Part shown: positions 39,767-47,290 of the stretch, piece by piece
Layout: the number at the start of each line of letters is the position of its first letter
Position numbering within the stretch: position 1 is the stretch's first letter
Assembly (NCBI RefSeq): GCF_900221005.1
Contig: NZ_OBQI01000007.1
Coordinates: forward strand, 62,001-126,000
Direction: 5' to 3'
From: Blastococcus aggregatus
Lineage (GTDB): Bacteria > Actinomycetota > Actinomycetes > Mycobacteriales > Geodermatophilaceae
DNA: 64,000 nucleotides
Translations under genes and position numbers: made by a program
The notes under the pieces: model-generated
What the model was told of the DNA's origin: nothing
What the model saw: the letters and a program-made list of their open reading frames with translations, nothing else
Database searches by the model: none

Positions 39767-39797
39767 GGCACTCTTTAGGCACTCACTACCGAGTGCC
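39767..39797 (+). promoter_or_regulatory. repeated GGCACTC sites before the integrase gene
   Basis: GGCACTC at 39767-39773 and 39778-39784 (direct repeat, 11-bp period) and the inverse GAGTGCC at 39791-39797. The last pair forms a 7-bp inverted repeat with a 6-nt spacer. Could be arm-type integrase/excisionase sites or an operator; the core heptamer equals that of the CIRCE element at 5308 but the spacing differs. Confidence 0.45.
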
Positions 39798-39808
39798 GGA
39801 GGTGTCCC

Positions 39809-41032
39809 GTGGGCCGTCCACCGCTGCCCCTGGGCACCAGCGGCAAGGTCCTGTTCGCCACCATGCCCAATGGCATGGTCAAGGCCCGGGTCAAGTTCCG
39901 CGACCACGACGGCCAGGTCCGGCTGGTCTCCAAGACCGCGGCGAGCCGGGCCGCAGCCGAGCGGGCGCTGAAGGTGGAGCTGACCGTCCGCCGTTCCCCG
40001 GGTGGCACGGGTGCTCTCACCGCAGGCACGCGGGTGTCGGCGTTGGCCGAGGCCTGGCTGGCCGCCGAGCACGGCTGGTCGACCGGCACCGAGCGCACCT
40101 ACCGCTCGACGGTGCGCACCCAGGTGATCCCGGCATTCGGCCGGTTGTGCCTGCGCGAGATCACCCCGGGAACCGTGAACCGGGCGCTGACCAGGATCGC
40201 CCAGCGCAGCGGCTCGGGAGCGGCGAAGACGGCTCGAGCGTGTCTGTCGGGGATGTTCGCCCTGGCGATCGCGGACGGCGCGGTGACGTCCAACCCGGTG
40301 CGTGATGCCGGCGCCCGGTTGACCACGACCGCGAAGAAGGCGCCGCGGGCGCTGTCGGTGGAGGACGCCAGGCGGCTGGTCGAGCTGTTCCACTCGAGCC
40401 CACGGGCTGCCGAGCTGGACGTCGCTGATCTCGTCGACTGGATGCTCGCCACCGGCGCCCGGATCGGTGAGGCGTTGGCACTGCGGACCGGAAAGGCTGA
40501 TGGTCGGCCGCTGCTCGACCTGGACGCCGGCACGTGGGAGGTCAACGCCACCACGGTGCGGGTGCCCAAGCAGGGGATGGTCGTGCAGCCGCGGACGAAG
40601 ACCGCCGCCGGCTGGCGGATCGTCGCGGTGCCGGCCTTCGCCGTGGAGATGGTGCGCCGGCGGCTCGCGTCACCCCGGCGGCCGGACACCGCGCTGGTCT
40701 TCCCGACGCCGGTGTCCGGCACGCTGCGGGACCCGACGAACGTCTCCGCCGATCTGCGCCAGCTGTTTGACGGCTTCGAGTGCGAAGCGTGCGACGGAGC
40801 CGGCGTGCGGCCGGTGGCGGGTGGACGATCAGCCCGCTGCACGGAGGGGCCCTGGTCGTGGGTCACCTCGCATACGTTCCGCAAAACAGTCGCCACCCGG
40901 CTCGACGAAGCTGGCTTCACCCCGCGCCAGGTGGCCGACCAGCTCGGCCACGCCAACCCGTCGATGACCCTGGATGTCTACTTCGGCCGCCACGTGGTCA
41001 GCGCCGAGGCCGCTCGGGTGCTTGGTCGATGA
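39809..41032 (+). CDS. int: tyrosine-type site-specific integrase
   Basis: 407 aa. Arm-binding N-domain (MVKARVKFRDHDGQVRLV), SAM-like core-binding domain (about 75-165), and catalytic domain with Arg218, Lys264, His355-x2-Arg358, His381 and nucleophile Tyr391. Between Lys264 and the HxxR box there is an insert with Cys325-x2-Cys328 and Cys344 (FECEACDG, SARC), possibly a small zinc knuckle. GTG 39809 has GGAGGTG upstream. Position next to tRNA-Asn marks the left end of an integrated element. Confidence 0.93.
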   Translation: MGRPPLPLGTSGKVLFATMPNGMVKARVKFRDHDGQVRLVSKTAASRAAAERALKVELTVRRSPGGTGALTAGTRVSALAEAWLAAEHGWSTGTERTYRSTVRTQVIPAFGRLCLREITPGTVNRALTRIAQRSGSGAAKTARACLSGMFALAIADGAVTSNPVRDAGARLTTTAKKAPRALSVEDARRLVELFHSSPRAAELDVADLVDWMLATGARIGEALALRTGKADGRPLLDLDAGTWEVNATTVRVPKQGMVVQPRTKTAAGWRIVAVPAFAVEMVRRRLASPRRPDTALVFPTPVSGTLRDPTNVSADLRQLFDGFECEACDGAGVRPVAGGRSARCTEGPWSWVTSHTFRKTVATRLDEAGFTPRQVADQLGHANPSMTLDVYFGRHVVSAEAARVLGR

Positions 41033-41093
41033 TCCGCGTGGGCGCCGCCGCGGATCCTTGGCACGACGGCAGAGCGGCGATCACGCTCACTGC

Positions 41094-41297
41094 TCAGCCC
41101 GCTCGTTCCGCACGTCCCGCTTCCGACCGCTCGAGTAGCCAGGCGGTCACGTCGGCGCGGCGATAGACGACCCGACGCCCCAGCCGGAAGCTGTGCGGAC
41201 CAGTGCCGAGATGCCGCCAGTACCTCAAGGTGGACACCGGTGAGCGCATGATCTGAGCGACCTCAGCGGTGGTCAGCAGGTCATCGGGGCTGTCCAT
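41094..41297 (-). CDS. excisionase-type helix-turn-helix DNA-binding protein
   Basis: 67 aa. LLTTAEVAQIMRSPVSTLRY then FRLGRRVVYRRADVTAWL is the winged MerR-like/excisionase HTH-17 pattern. Such proteins direct excision with the neighbouring integrase or regulate its gene. ATG 41297; an upstream in-frame extension exists but lacks domain residues. It lies convergent to int, 61 bp away. Confidence 0.85.
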   Translation of the reverse strand: MDSPDDLLTTAEVAQIMRSPVSTLRYWRHLGTGPHSFRLGRRVVYRRADVTAWLLERSEAGRAERAG

Positions 41298-41332
41298 GGA
41301 CGAACCTCCTGGTCGTTCCTCACGCATGTCGG

Positions 41333-41488
41333 TCAGGCTTGGCCTGCAAGGTAGGACCAGCTGTAGACATCCTGGCGGCTCGGCCAGCCGGCGCGGCCGA
41401 CGGCGAGGCTGGCGCGGCTGCGTTCGCTGATGAGGCGTCGTTCCATCTGGACGTAGGCGGCGAAGATGTGGAGGACGAGTTCGCCTAG
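41333..41488 (-). pseudogene. serine recombinase (resolvase/invertase) relic
   Basis: An in-frame stretch of about 35 residues, LGELVLHIFAAYVQMERRLI then SERSRASLAVGRAGW, matches the end of the catalytic domain and the long E helix of serine recombinases (family pattern LxxhxxfAxxExxxIxERTxaGL). The N-terminal part with the nucleophilic Ser and the C-terminal HTH are both missing. The flanking in-frame residues (before 41488 and after 41381) are unrelated. Confidence 0.7.
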
Positions 41489-41771
41489 CGGGAGCGGCCC
41501 ACAAAGGTCAGAGGTCCGCCGATTCGGGCCGTTGATTTCGGGCACGGGTTCTGGGCCGGTTGATCCGACGGCCGACCTGCGCAAACGCCCGACGAGCCAA
41601 GTGGCGCGACGAGCGGCCCAGAAACGGGTGGTTGTTGGCCGCAGTTTCGGAACCCCTTTCTGGTCACACAGAGCGACACGGCCGATTCCCGCTAGCCGCG
41701 CTCTGCGCTGTAGGTCCGCGCGCCCCGTCGGGTGCGGAACTGGCCCGCGCTTGACCGCATCGCTCGTGCGC
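41489..41771. other. 283-bp region without a recognisable gene
   Basis: Several short open frames overlap on both strands but none has a known domain or a good start signal. Lower G/C third-position regularity than in neighbouring genes and its position beside a recombinase relic suggest recombination debris. Confidence 0.4.
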
Positions 41772-42317
41772 TCATGCCGCCTCGACGGGACCGGGAGCCA
41801 GTCGCCACTCGACCTCGCCGTCGACGATCACGGGCGTGGGGTGCAATCCGAGGTGGCGGGCTACGCCAGCAGAGGCCAGATGGTGCGGGTGGATGTGCGC
41901 GACCAAGTCCGCGACACCGACCTGGAAGAGCCACGCGACGACCACAGCGGCGGCTTCCTTCGCCAGGTGCTGGCGATGGTGACTGGTGGCGATGATCCAG
42001 GCGAGTTCAGCGGTGATGCGGTTGTCGGCTGTGCGGGTGAGGGTGGCCTGCACGGTGCCGATGAGTTCGCCGGTGTCGTGTCGGCGAAGCATCCAGTTCA
42101 GCCATCCCTGAGTGCGATCCGGAGAGTGCCCATGGACCTGGCGGGCGTACCGAGCGCGAAGTTGCTCCTCGGTGGCTGGCGCCCCTCCGGTGAACTGGTG
42201 CAAGGCAGCATCCCCGAAGGCTGTCGCGGCCTCGGTGGCGTGACTGACCTGCAGCGGCTCAAGCGCCAGACGAGGTGAGGAGAGGGGGACTGCCGCGGGC
42301 CAAGGTGCATGAATCAC
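41772..42317 (-). CDS. GNAT family N-acetyltransferase (RimJ/RimL-like)
   Basis: 181 aa. LSSPRLALEPLQVSHATEAATA at the N-terminus, TGELIGTVQATL as central strands, and ELAWIIATSHHRQHLAKEAA as the acetyl-CoA loop region (HRQHLAKEA replaces the usual GxGxA), then AHIHPHHLASAGVARHLGL. Substrate unknown. GTG 42317 has CACGCT (42329-42324) 6 nt upstream. It is in the putative island. Confidence 0.8.
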   Translation of the reverse strand: MIHAPWPAAVPLSSPRLALEPLQVSHATEAATAFGDAALHQFTGGAPATEEQLRARYARQVHGHSPDRTQGWLNWMLRRHDTGELIGTVQATLTRTADNRITAELAWIIATSHHRQHLAKEAAAVVVAWLFQVGVADLVAHIHPHHLASAGVARHLGLHPTPVIVDGEVEWRLAPGPVEAA

Positions 42318-42477
42318 GCGAGAAGCGTGCCTGCTGTCCGTCCGGCCACGCGCGCCCGGACTACCACTGGCTCCCGTTGGCTCCTAAACGGTTGGGTATC
42401 GGGCCGTCCGTTAACGGGGGTTTGTGGTCGGCGCTGAAAGCACTGTCGACACGGGTTGCGTTGTGCGTGCCGGCACG

Positions 42478-43476
42478 TCAGTGGTGCGGGGACGACGAGC
42501 ACCGGGGTGTCACCCCGCCCGCGTCACCCTTCCTCCGCGGCTCGGGCGGGTGGGCTCGTGCGGTGGCCGTGGCCACCAGGTCGCGGGCCGGTCCGGCGGG
42601 TGGTCTGCCGGTGGGACCCACCCACACGGCCCGCAACCGTCGGCCCAGGTCTACCCCGGTGAGGCCGACTGGGACCAACCGGCCGTCGCGCAGGTCACCG
42701 GCCACCGCCAGTCGGGGCAGGACGGCCGGGCCGAGCCCGGCCCGGACGGACTCCCGGACGGCGGTCGCAGTGCTGAGCTCGAGCACCGGCGCCGGGCCCG
42801 GGGTGCCCAGCGCCTGCTCGAGCGCGGTGCGGGTGCCCGAGCCGACCTCGCGGGTGACGAGCGGGGTGCGGGCCAGCAGGGCGGCGGCCACCGGCCGTCG
42901 CCGACGGGCCCAGGGGTGGTCCGGAGCAACGACGAGCACCAGGTCATCGGTGCCCACCACGACCTGGGAGAGGTCGGCCAGGGGGTCCGGTCCCTCGACG
43001 AGACCCAGGTCCACGACCCCGGCGCGAACCAGGTCGGCCACGGCGGCGCTGTTGGTGGCCGTCAAGGTGATCTGCTCGACGCCCCCGTGCGCCCGCAGGG
43101 CGGCCAGCCACCCCGGGACCAGGTGCTCGGCCACGGTCATGCTCGCCGCCAACCGCAACCGTGCCGATCCCCGGTGACGCAGTGCGGTCAGCCCGGTGTC
43201 CAGGTCGGCGGCGGCCTCCACCACGCGAGCCGCCCAGGCGGCGAAGGCGGTCCCCGCCTCGGTCAGCCGGGTGCCGCGGGCCCGCCGCTCCAGGACGGCA
43301 AAGCCCACCTGCCGCTCCAAGGTGCGCAGCCGGGCCGAGGCGGCCTGCTGGGTGACACCGTGCCGGCGCCCCGCGGCACCGATGCTGCCGGTGGCCACCA
43401 CGTCCAGCAACAGCTCCAACGCCCCCAGCTCGGGCACGTGCGGACTCAGCGGCACGCCGTCAGCTCCGGCAGCCAT
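42478..43476 (-). CDS. LysR-type transcriptional regulator
   Basis: 332 aa. N-terminal winged HTH (about 18-75; SIGAAGRRHGVTQQAASARL as the HTH) and a periplasmic-binding-like effector domain with LARTPLVTREVGSGTRTALE near 210. It overlaps the 3' end of the upstream glycosylase-like gene by 31 bp and is divergent from a TDT exporter; LysR genes beside TDT/SLAC1 exporters usually control them. Candidate operators lie at 44093-44117. Start ATG 43476; a 500-aa frame reading further upstream covers the neighbouring gene. Confidence 0.88.
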   Translation of the reverse strand: MAAGADGVPLSPHVPELGALELLLDVVATGSIGAAGRRHGVTQQAASARLRTLERQVGFAVLERRARGTRLTEAGTAFAAWAARVVEAAADLDTGLTALRHRGSARLRLAASMTVAEHLVPGWLAALRAHGGVEQITLTATNSAAVADLVRAGVVDLGLVEGPDPLADLSQVVVGTDDLVLVVAPDHPWARRRRPVAAALLARTPLVTREVGSGTRTALEQALGTPGPAPVLELSTATAVRESVRAGLGPAVLPRLAVAGDLRDGRLVPVGLTGVDLGRRLRAVWVGPTGRPPAGPARDLVATATARAHPPEPRRKGDAGGVTPRCSSSPHH

Positions 43477-44048
43477 GCTGCTGCGGCGCCCAGGGCCTGC
43501 TGCAACCGCCGGCCGGCCTCGGTCCGGGCATGGGTGTTGCGCTGGGAGGGGTGCGGCACCGCCAGGGTCGCCACCGGGTGCGCGGGTGGGTGCATCGTCA
43601 GGTACCGCATCCAGCCGGCCAGTGCCGCCGTCCCCAGCGGGACGACGACCCGCAACCGCGGGACCAGCTCGAGGACCTCGGCTAATGCTGGACCGGCCTC
43701 CACCAGGTCGGCCGCCCGTGGGTTGCGCCAGGCCTCGGTGGTGCCCAGCGCCCATGGGACGACGTTCCACCTCAGGCAGTCCACCGCCCGCAGCGGGGAC
43801 GCTTCCCGCGCGGCCCGCAGCACCCGCGCCGTGGGGTCGGGGTTGTCCTCGGAGGACAACCCGCGCTCCCCCAGCGCCATCGTTGCCGGGCCCGGGCTCT
43901 CCAGGAGCAGCAGCACCCGCGCACCGGTGCCTCCGCCGTCCGGGTCGAACCACGGCACCGCCCGACCTCGGCCCCGCCACCGCCGGACCAGTGCATTCAG
44001 CGGCGCGACGTGCGGGGCGTCCAGCCGGGCGAGCTTGAGCTCTCGCAT
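43446..44048 (-). CDS. uracil-DNA glycosylase superfamily-like protein
   Basis: 200 aa. RVLLLLESPGPATMALGERGLSSEDNPDPTAR resembles the water-activating loop GExPGxxE region of UDG-like proteins, and VPHPSQRNTHAR resembles the HPSxxN minor-groove loop. Whether it removes uracil is unknown; this subfamily is uncharacterised. ATG 44048 has GCAGGAGA directly upstream. It is first in the minus-strand pair with the LysR gene. Confidence 0.7.
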   Translation of the reverse strand: MRELKLARLDAPHVAPLNALVRRWRGRGRAVPWFDPDGGGTGARVLLLLESPGPATMALGERGLSSEDNPDPTARVLRAAREASPLRAVDCLRWNVVPWALGTTEAWRNPRAADLVEAGPALAEVLELVPRLRVVVPLGTAALAGWMRYLTMHPPAHPVATLAVPHPSQRNTHARTEAGRRLQQALGAAAAWLPELTACR

Positions 44049-44092
44049 TGTCTCCTGCACAGGTGCGACGCTAGATCCCCGTGGCAAAACCC

Positions 44093-44117
44093 ACAAGCTT
44101 CACTTGTGCATGCACAA
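44093..44117. promoter_or_regulatory. paired palindromes between the UDG-like/LysR operon and the TDT exporter
   Basis: ACAAG-cttca-CTTGT (44093-44107) overlaps TTGTGCATGCACAA (44104-44117), a perfect 14-bp palindrome. The site lies 45 bp from the UDG-like start and 48 bp from the TDT start, a typical location for LysR binding. Confidence 0.6.
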
Positions 44118-44164
44118 CGACGCGGCGGCTACCGGCAGGGTCGGCATCAGCGCAGGGTGGACCC

Positions 44165-45283
44165 ATGACCAGCACGGCGACCCACCCCACCCCCGAACCC
44201 GGCCTGTTCGCCAGCGCCGACGACCGGCGACTGGCCGTGGCCACCATCGGCCCCAACTGGTTCGCCTCGGTCATGGGCACCTCCATCGTGGCCACCGCTG
44301 CAGCCACCCTGCCCGTCACCGTCCCGGGCCTGCAGGTCCTGGCACAGGTGGTGTGGGTGCTGGCCGGGGTGCTGCTGCTGGCCGTCTCGGCCGCCACCCT
44401 CGCGCACTGGCGATACCACCCCAACACCGCCCGTCGGCACGCCAACAACCCGGTCATGGCGCACTTCTACGGCGCCCCACCGATGGGCCTGCTGGCCTTC
44501 GGCGTCGCCACGCACCTCGTCGGGGCCGACCTCATCGGCGCCACCGCGGCTCTGTGGGTGTTCGCCGTCCTGTGGATCGCCGGCACCGTCTACGGCCTGG
44601 TCACCGCCGTCGGGGTTCCGTACCTGGTCTTCACCCGCCACGACGTCGCCGAGGACGCCGCGTTCGGCGGGTGGCTGATGCCCGTCGTCCCGCCCATGGT
44701 GTCCGCGGCCACCGGCGCCCTGCTGGTGCCCGAACTGCCCGCCGGACAGCTGCGTACCACCCTGTTCACCCTGTGCTGGTCGATGTTTGGGCTGTCGCTG
44801 CTGGCCAGCCTCGTGGTGATCACCCTGGTGTGGGGCCGACTGGCCCGGCACAAGATCGGCGCCGCCGCCATGGTGCCCACGCTGTGGATCGTGCTCGGTC
44901 CGCTGGGGCAGTCGATCACCGCCGCCAACAACCTCGGCGCCCAGGCCCACCTCGCCGTCCCCGAGCCCTACGCCACCGCCTTCCAGGCCATGGGTCTGGT
45001 CTACGGCCTCCCCGTGTGGGGCTTCGCCCTCATGTGGGCCGGGATCGCCCTCGTGGTGACCATCCGGACCGCTCGCGCGCACCTGCCCTTCACCCTCACC
45101 TGGTGGTCGTTCACCTTCCCCGTCGGCACGGTCGTCACCGGCACCTCGGGCCTGGCCCTGCACACCGGGGAGACCTTCCTGCAGGTCGCCGCCCTCACCC
45201 TGTTCACCGGCCTGCTCCTGGCCTGGGCCACCGTCGCCGCCCGCACCATCCGCGGAGTGCTCACCGGAACCCTGCTGCGCTGA
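44165..45283 (+). CDS. TDT family exporter (SLAC1/TehA/Ssu1-like)
   Basis: 372 aa with about ten hydrophobic segments. GPNWFASVMGTSIVATAAATL near the N-terminus, PPMVSAATGALLVPEL and LWIVLGPLGQSITAANNLG are typical of voltage-dependent anion channel/TDT transporters. Relatives export sulfite, tellurite or dicarboxylates, or conduct anions. ATG 44165 is preceded by CAGGGT (44153-44158) at 6 nt. Divergent LysR suggests inducible expression. A weak hairpin (45286-45299) follows. Confidence 0.88.
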   Translation: MTSTATHPTPEPGLFASADDRRLAVATIGPNWFASVMGTSIVATAAATLPVTVPGLQVLAQVVWVLAGVLLLAVSAATLAHWRYHPNTARRHANNPVMAHFYGAPPMGLLAFGVATHLVGADLIGATAALWVFAVLWIAGTVYGLVTAVGVPYLVFTRHDVAEDAAFGGWLMPVVPPMVSAATGALLVPELPAGQLRTTLFTLCWSMFGLSLLASLVVITLVWGRLARHKIGAAAMVPTLWIVLGPLGQSITAANNLGAQAHLAVPEPYATAFQAMGLVYGLPVWGFALMWAGIALVVTIRTARAHLPFTLTWWSFTFPVGTVVTGTSGLALHTGETFLQVAALTLFTGLLLAWATVAARTIRGVLTGTLLR

Positions 45284-45587
45284 CAGCCGGCCCAGCCGGT
45301 CACCGTCGGAGTTGGCCCGCTCGATCCCTGCGGTCCAGGTCACCGTCCCCGCAGGTCACGTCCGCCGACACTCGAGTCCTCGGCCAGGTCGCGGCGGCGA
45401 GCATCACTGCCGGCCTCCCCCTCAGCCTCACCCAGGCTGGACATCAAAAGGTGACTACGAGCGGACTTTTGGTCCGAGTTGTGGAACGAAATCCGCAGGA
45501 CCGTATACGGGCCTTTCCGGTCGCTACTCGATGCGCCGACGTCGTCTGGGGCCGTGTCCCTTGGCGGCCTACGAAGAGACAAATTGG
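45284..45587. other. 304-bp intergenic region
   Basis: No gene recognised. The right half (about 45450-45590) is less GC-rich than its surroundings (for example CAAAAGG, ACTTTTGG, ACAAATTGG), which points to foreign or decaying sequence. A short hairpin CCGGC/GCCGG lies at its left edge. Confidence 0.4.
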
Positions 45588-46235
45588 TCAGCCAGCAGCC
45601 GCGATGCGACGCACGTCGTCCGCGGTCAGCCGCGCCTGGTACGGGTCGCTCACCGAGCCCGTGATCGTGGGGTTCGCCCACTCGACGATCTGGGCGAGGG
45701 TCTCGTCGTCGGGGTCGTCAGTCCGCAGGTGGTCGGGGAGTTCGAGGGCGTTGAGGCCGGCGGTCGTCGTCTCCCGGTCAGGCAGGAGCAGGTAGTAGGC
45801 GGTCCACATCCGGAGGAACGCGTTGAGGTCTTCCCCGATGATGCCCATGCAGCCGGGCTCGAAGATCGCACCGATTTTGGCGATGATCGGTCGAGTCTCG
45901 GTGGGCGGTAGCCACAGTCCCACCGGGTCTCCGTTGCCGTCGTTGCCGAACAGCACAAGCTCGTCCGGGACTGGCCAACCCCATTCGCGATGTGTCGCGG
46001 ACGCCTGCGCGACGCTGAGCTCACCGTCGGTCTGCAACGGGTACAAGACGCAATTGCCCCCGAGCCAGGATCCACCGTCGTGCCGCTGGTACAGCTCTCG
46101 GAACGCGCCCGGCAGGGGTCGTCCGATCGACTGCTCGACGGAGTCCAGCTCGTCGGGTGACGCGGGAGGCAGAGGCTCGTGGAGTCACGCGGTCGCCGTC
46201 CAGGCCCGCCAGACGCGATTGTCGAGTTCGGACAT
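45588..46235 (-). pseudogene. SMI1/KNR4 (SUKH) family gene interrupted by an in-frame TGA
   Basis: From ATG 46235 the frame reads MSELDNRVWRAWTATA, then TGA (46187-46185), then continues with PPASPDELDSVEQSIGRPLP, FRELYQRHDGG and a full SMI1/KNR4 domain to 45588. The ATG is the natural start: TAGGGT lies 7 nt upstream (46248-46243), and a short helix with Trp residues before a PPASPxELxxVE segment is common in the family. Removing the stop would give about 215 aa. The 152-aa remainder from TTG 46046 would lack the N-terminal half of the domain. SUKH proteins are often immunity proteins to secreted toxins. Confidence 0.8.
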
Positions 46236-46346
46236 GCTGGGGACCCTAGGCCGACACCACTGCGAGCATCGCGGGACCTGCCCCAGGATCTACCCCGTGT
46301 TGGGCTGCCACGAATTCAGTTGACTCGTCGGGAGCGAGGCTCCACC

Positions 46347-47129
46347 GTGCGACAGGTCAGACTGCGGGCCGTGGAACTACGCGAGCACATCCTTGGCTAC
46401 TTGGTCACGCCGGGAGCTGACACGCGCTTCGGTGACCCCTACTTGCTCCGCCACATCGCTGTGCAAGCAAGCCGGCCCCCGCACGAAGTGGCCGAGGCGC
46501 TCTGGGGTCTGGTCGGCGAGGGCCTGGCCTACATCGACAAGGCCGGCCAGGGGTCGAGCACCGACAACTGGCGCTGGCGGGCGAGCGCCCGAGGGATCAA
46601 GACAGCAACAACAGGGCGCTGGGAACCGCATGACCCGGACGGATACCTCCGCCGTCTCCGACGAGCCGAACCAGGCGTCGACGCCTTCGCCCTCGTCTAC
46701 CTCGAGGAAGCGCTGCGAGCGTTCAACGCCCAGTGCTTCCTCGCCTCCTCCGTCATGCTGGGCGTTGCATCCGAGCGGGTGGTGAACGAGCTGGCTCTGT
46801 CGATGGTCCAGTCCTTCGGCCCATCGGCCGAGAAGCTGCGCAAGGCCGTAGAGAACCCGCGTACGTCGCAGAGCGCCCGGTTCGAAGAAGTGCGCAAGCT
46901 CCTGGATTCCCACCGCGGCCGCGTGCCCGACGGGCTCGCTGACAGCCTCAGCCTTGATGCGGTGACGGACTTGCTGCGCCTGACGCGCAATGATGCGGGG
47001 CACCCAACTGGGACAGAGATCGACTACGACACCGCGTACACGCACTTGCAGATGGCAGCGGCCTACTTGATGAAGATGACACGGCTGGCGCACCACTTCG
47101 ATCGCTCGCCCTATGACGCGCACGCCTGA
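46347..47129 (+). CDS. uncharacterised protein with a HEPN-like Rx4H motif
   Basis: 260 aa. Residues 8-90 resemble a small winged-helix domain (LREHILGYLVTPG, DPYLLRHIAVQ, EVAEALWGLVGEGLAYID). Residues 112-250 are all-helical, with AQCFLASSVMLGVASERVVNEL and, at 214-219, RNDAGH, the R(N/H/D)x3-4H motif of HEPN ribonuclease/DUF4145-like domains. HEPN proteins cleave RNA in toxin-antitoxin and defence systems. GTG 46347 has GGAGCGAGG upstream; start placement is moderate. It is divergent from the broken SMI1 gene. Activity is inference. Confidence 0.7.
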   Translation: MRQVRLRAVELREHILGYLVTPGADTRFGDPYLLRHIAVQASRPPHEVAEALWGLVGEGLAYIDKAGQGSSTDNWRWRASARGIKTATTGRWEPHDPDGYLRRLRRAEPGVDAFALVYLEEALRAFNAQCFLASSVMLGVASERVVNELALSMVQSFGPSAEKLRKAVENPRTSQSARFEEVRKLLDSHRGRVPDGLADSLSLDAVTDLLRLTRNDAGHPTGTEIDYDTAYTHLQMAAAYLMKMTRLAHHFDRSPYDAHA

Positions 47130-47290
47130 ATTGACAGTGCTGCGCCGAGAAGAGCCGTTACATCAGAGTGAGCCGCATCCATTCTGCTCAGGCGGTAGCT
47201 GACGTCTGTATCCGAGGATGCCCCTTGTCCCGCGGCGCCAGCTGTCCCGTGCATGTCTAGCAACGTCGGTGCCGGCTCTTGGTCGGGACG

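Noticed and set aside
41485-41760. Short open frames on both strands between the recombinase relic and the GNAT gene
   Set aside because: None has a domain, ribosome binding site or NANNNT box at the right distance.
44093-44107. ACAAG/CTTGT as a transcription terminator
   Set aside because: It lies between two divergent starts, so an operator role is more likely.
45284-45587. Possible transposase fragment in the lower-GC patch
   Set aside because: No frame gives a convincing match to a known family by eye, so no pseudogene is called.
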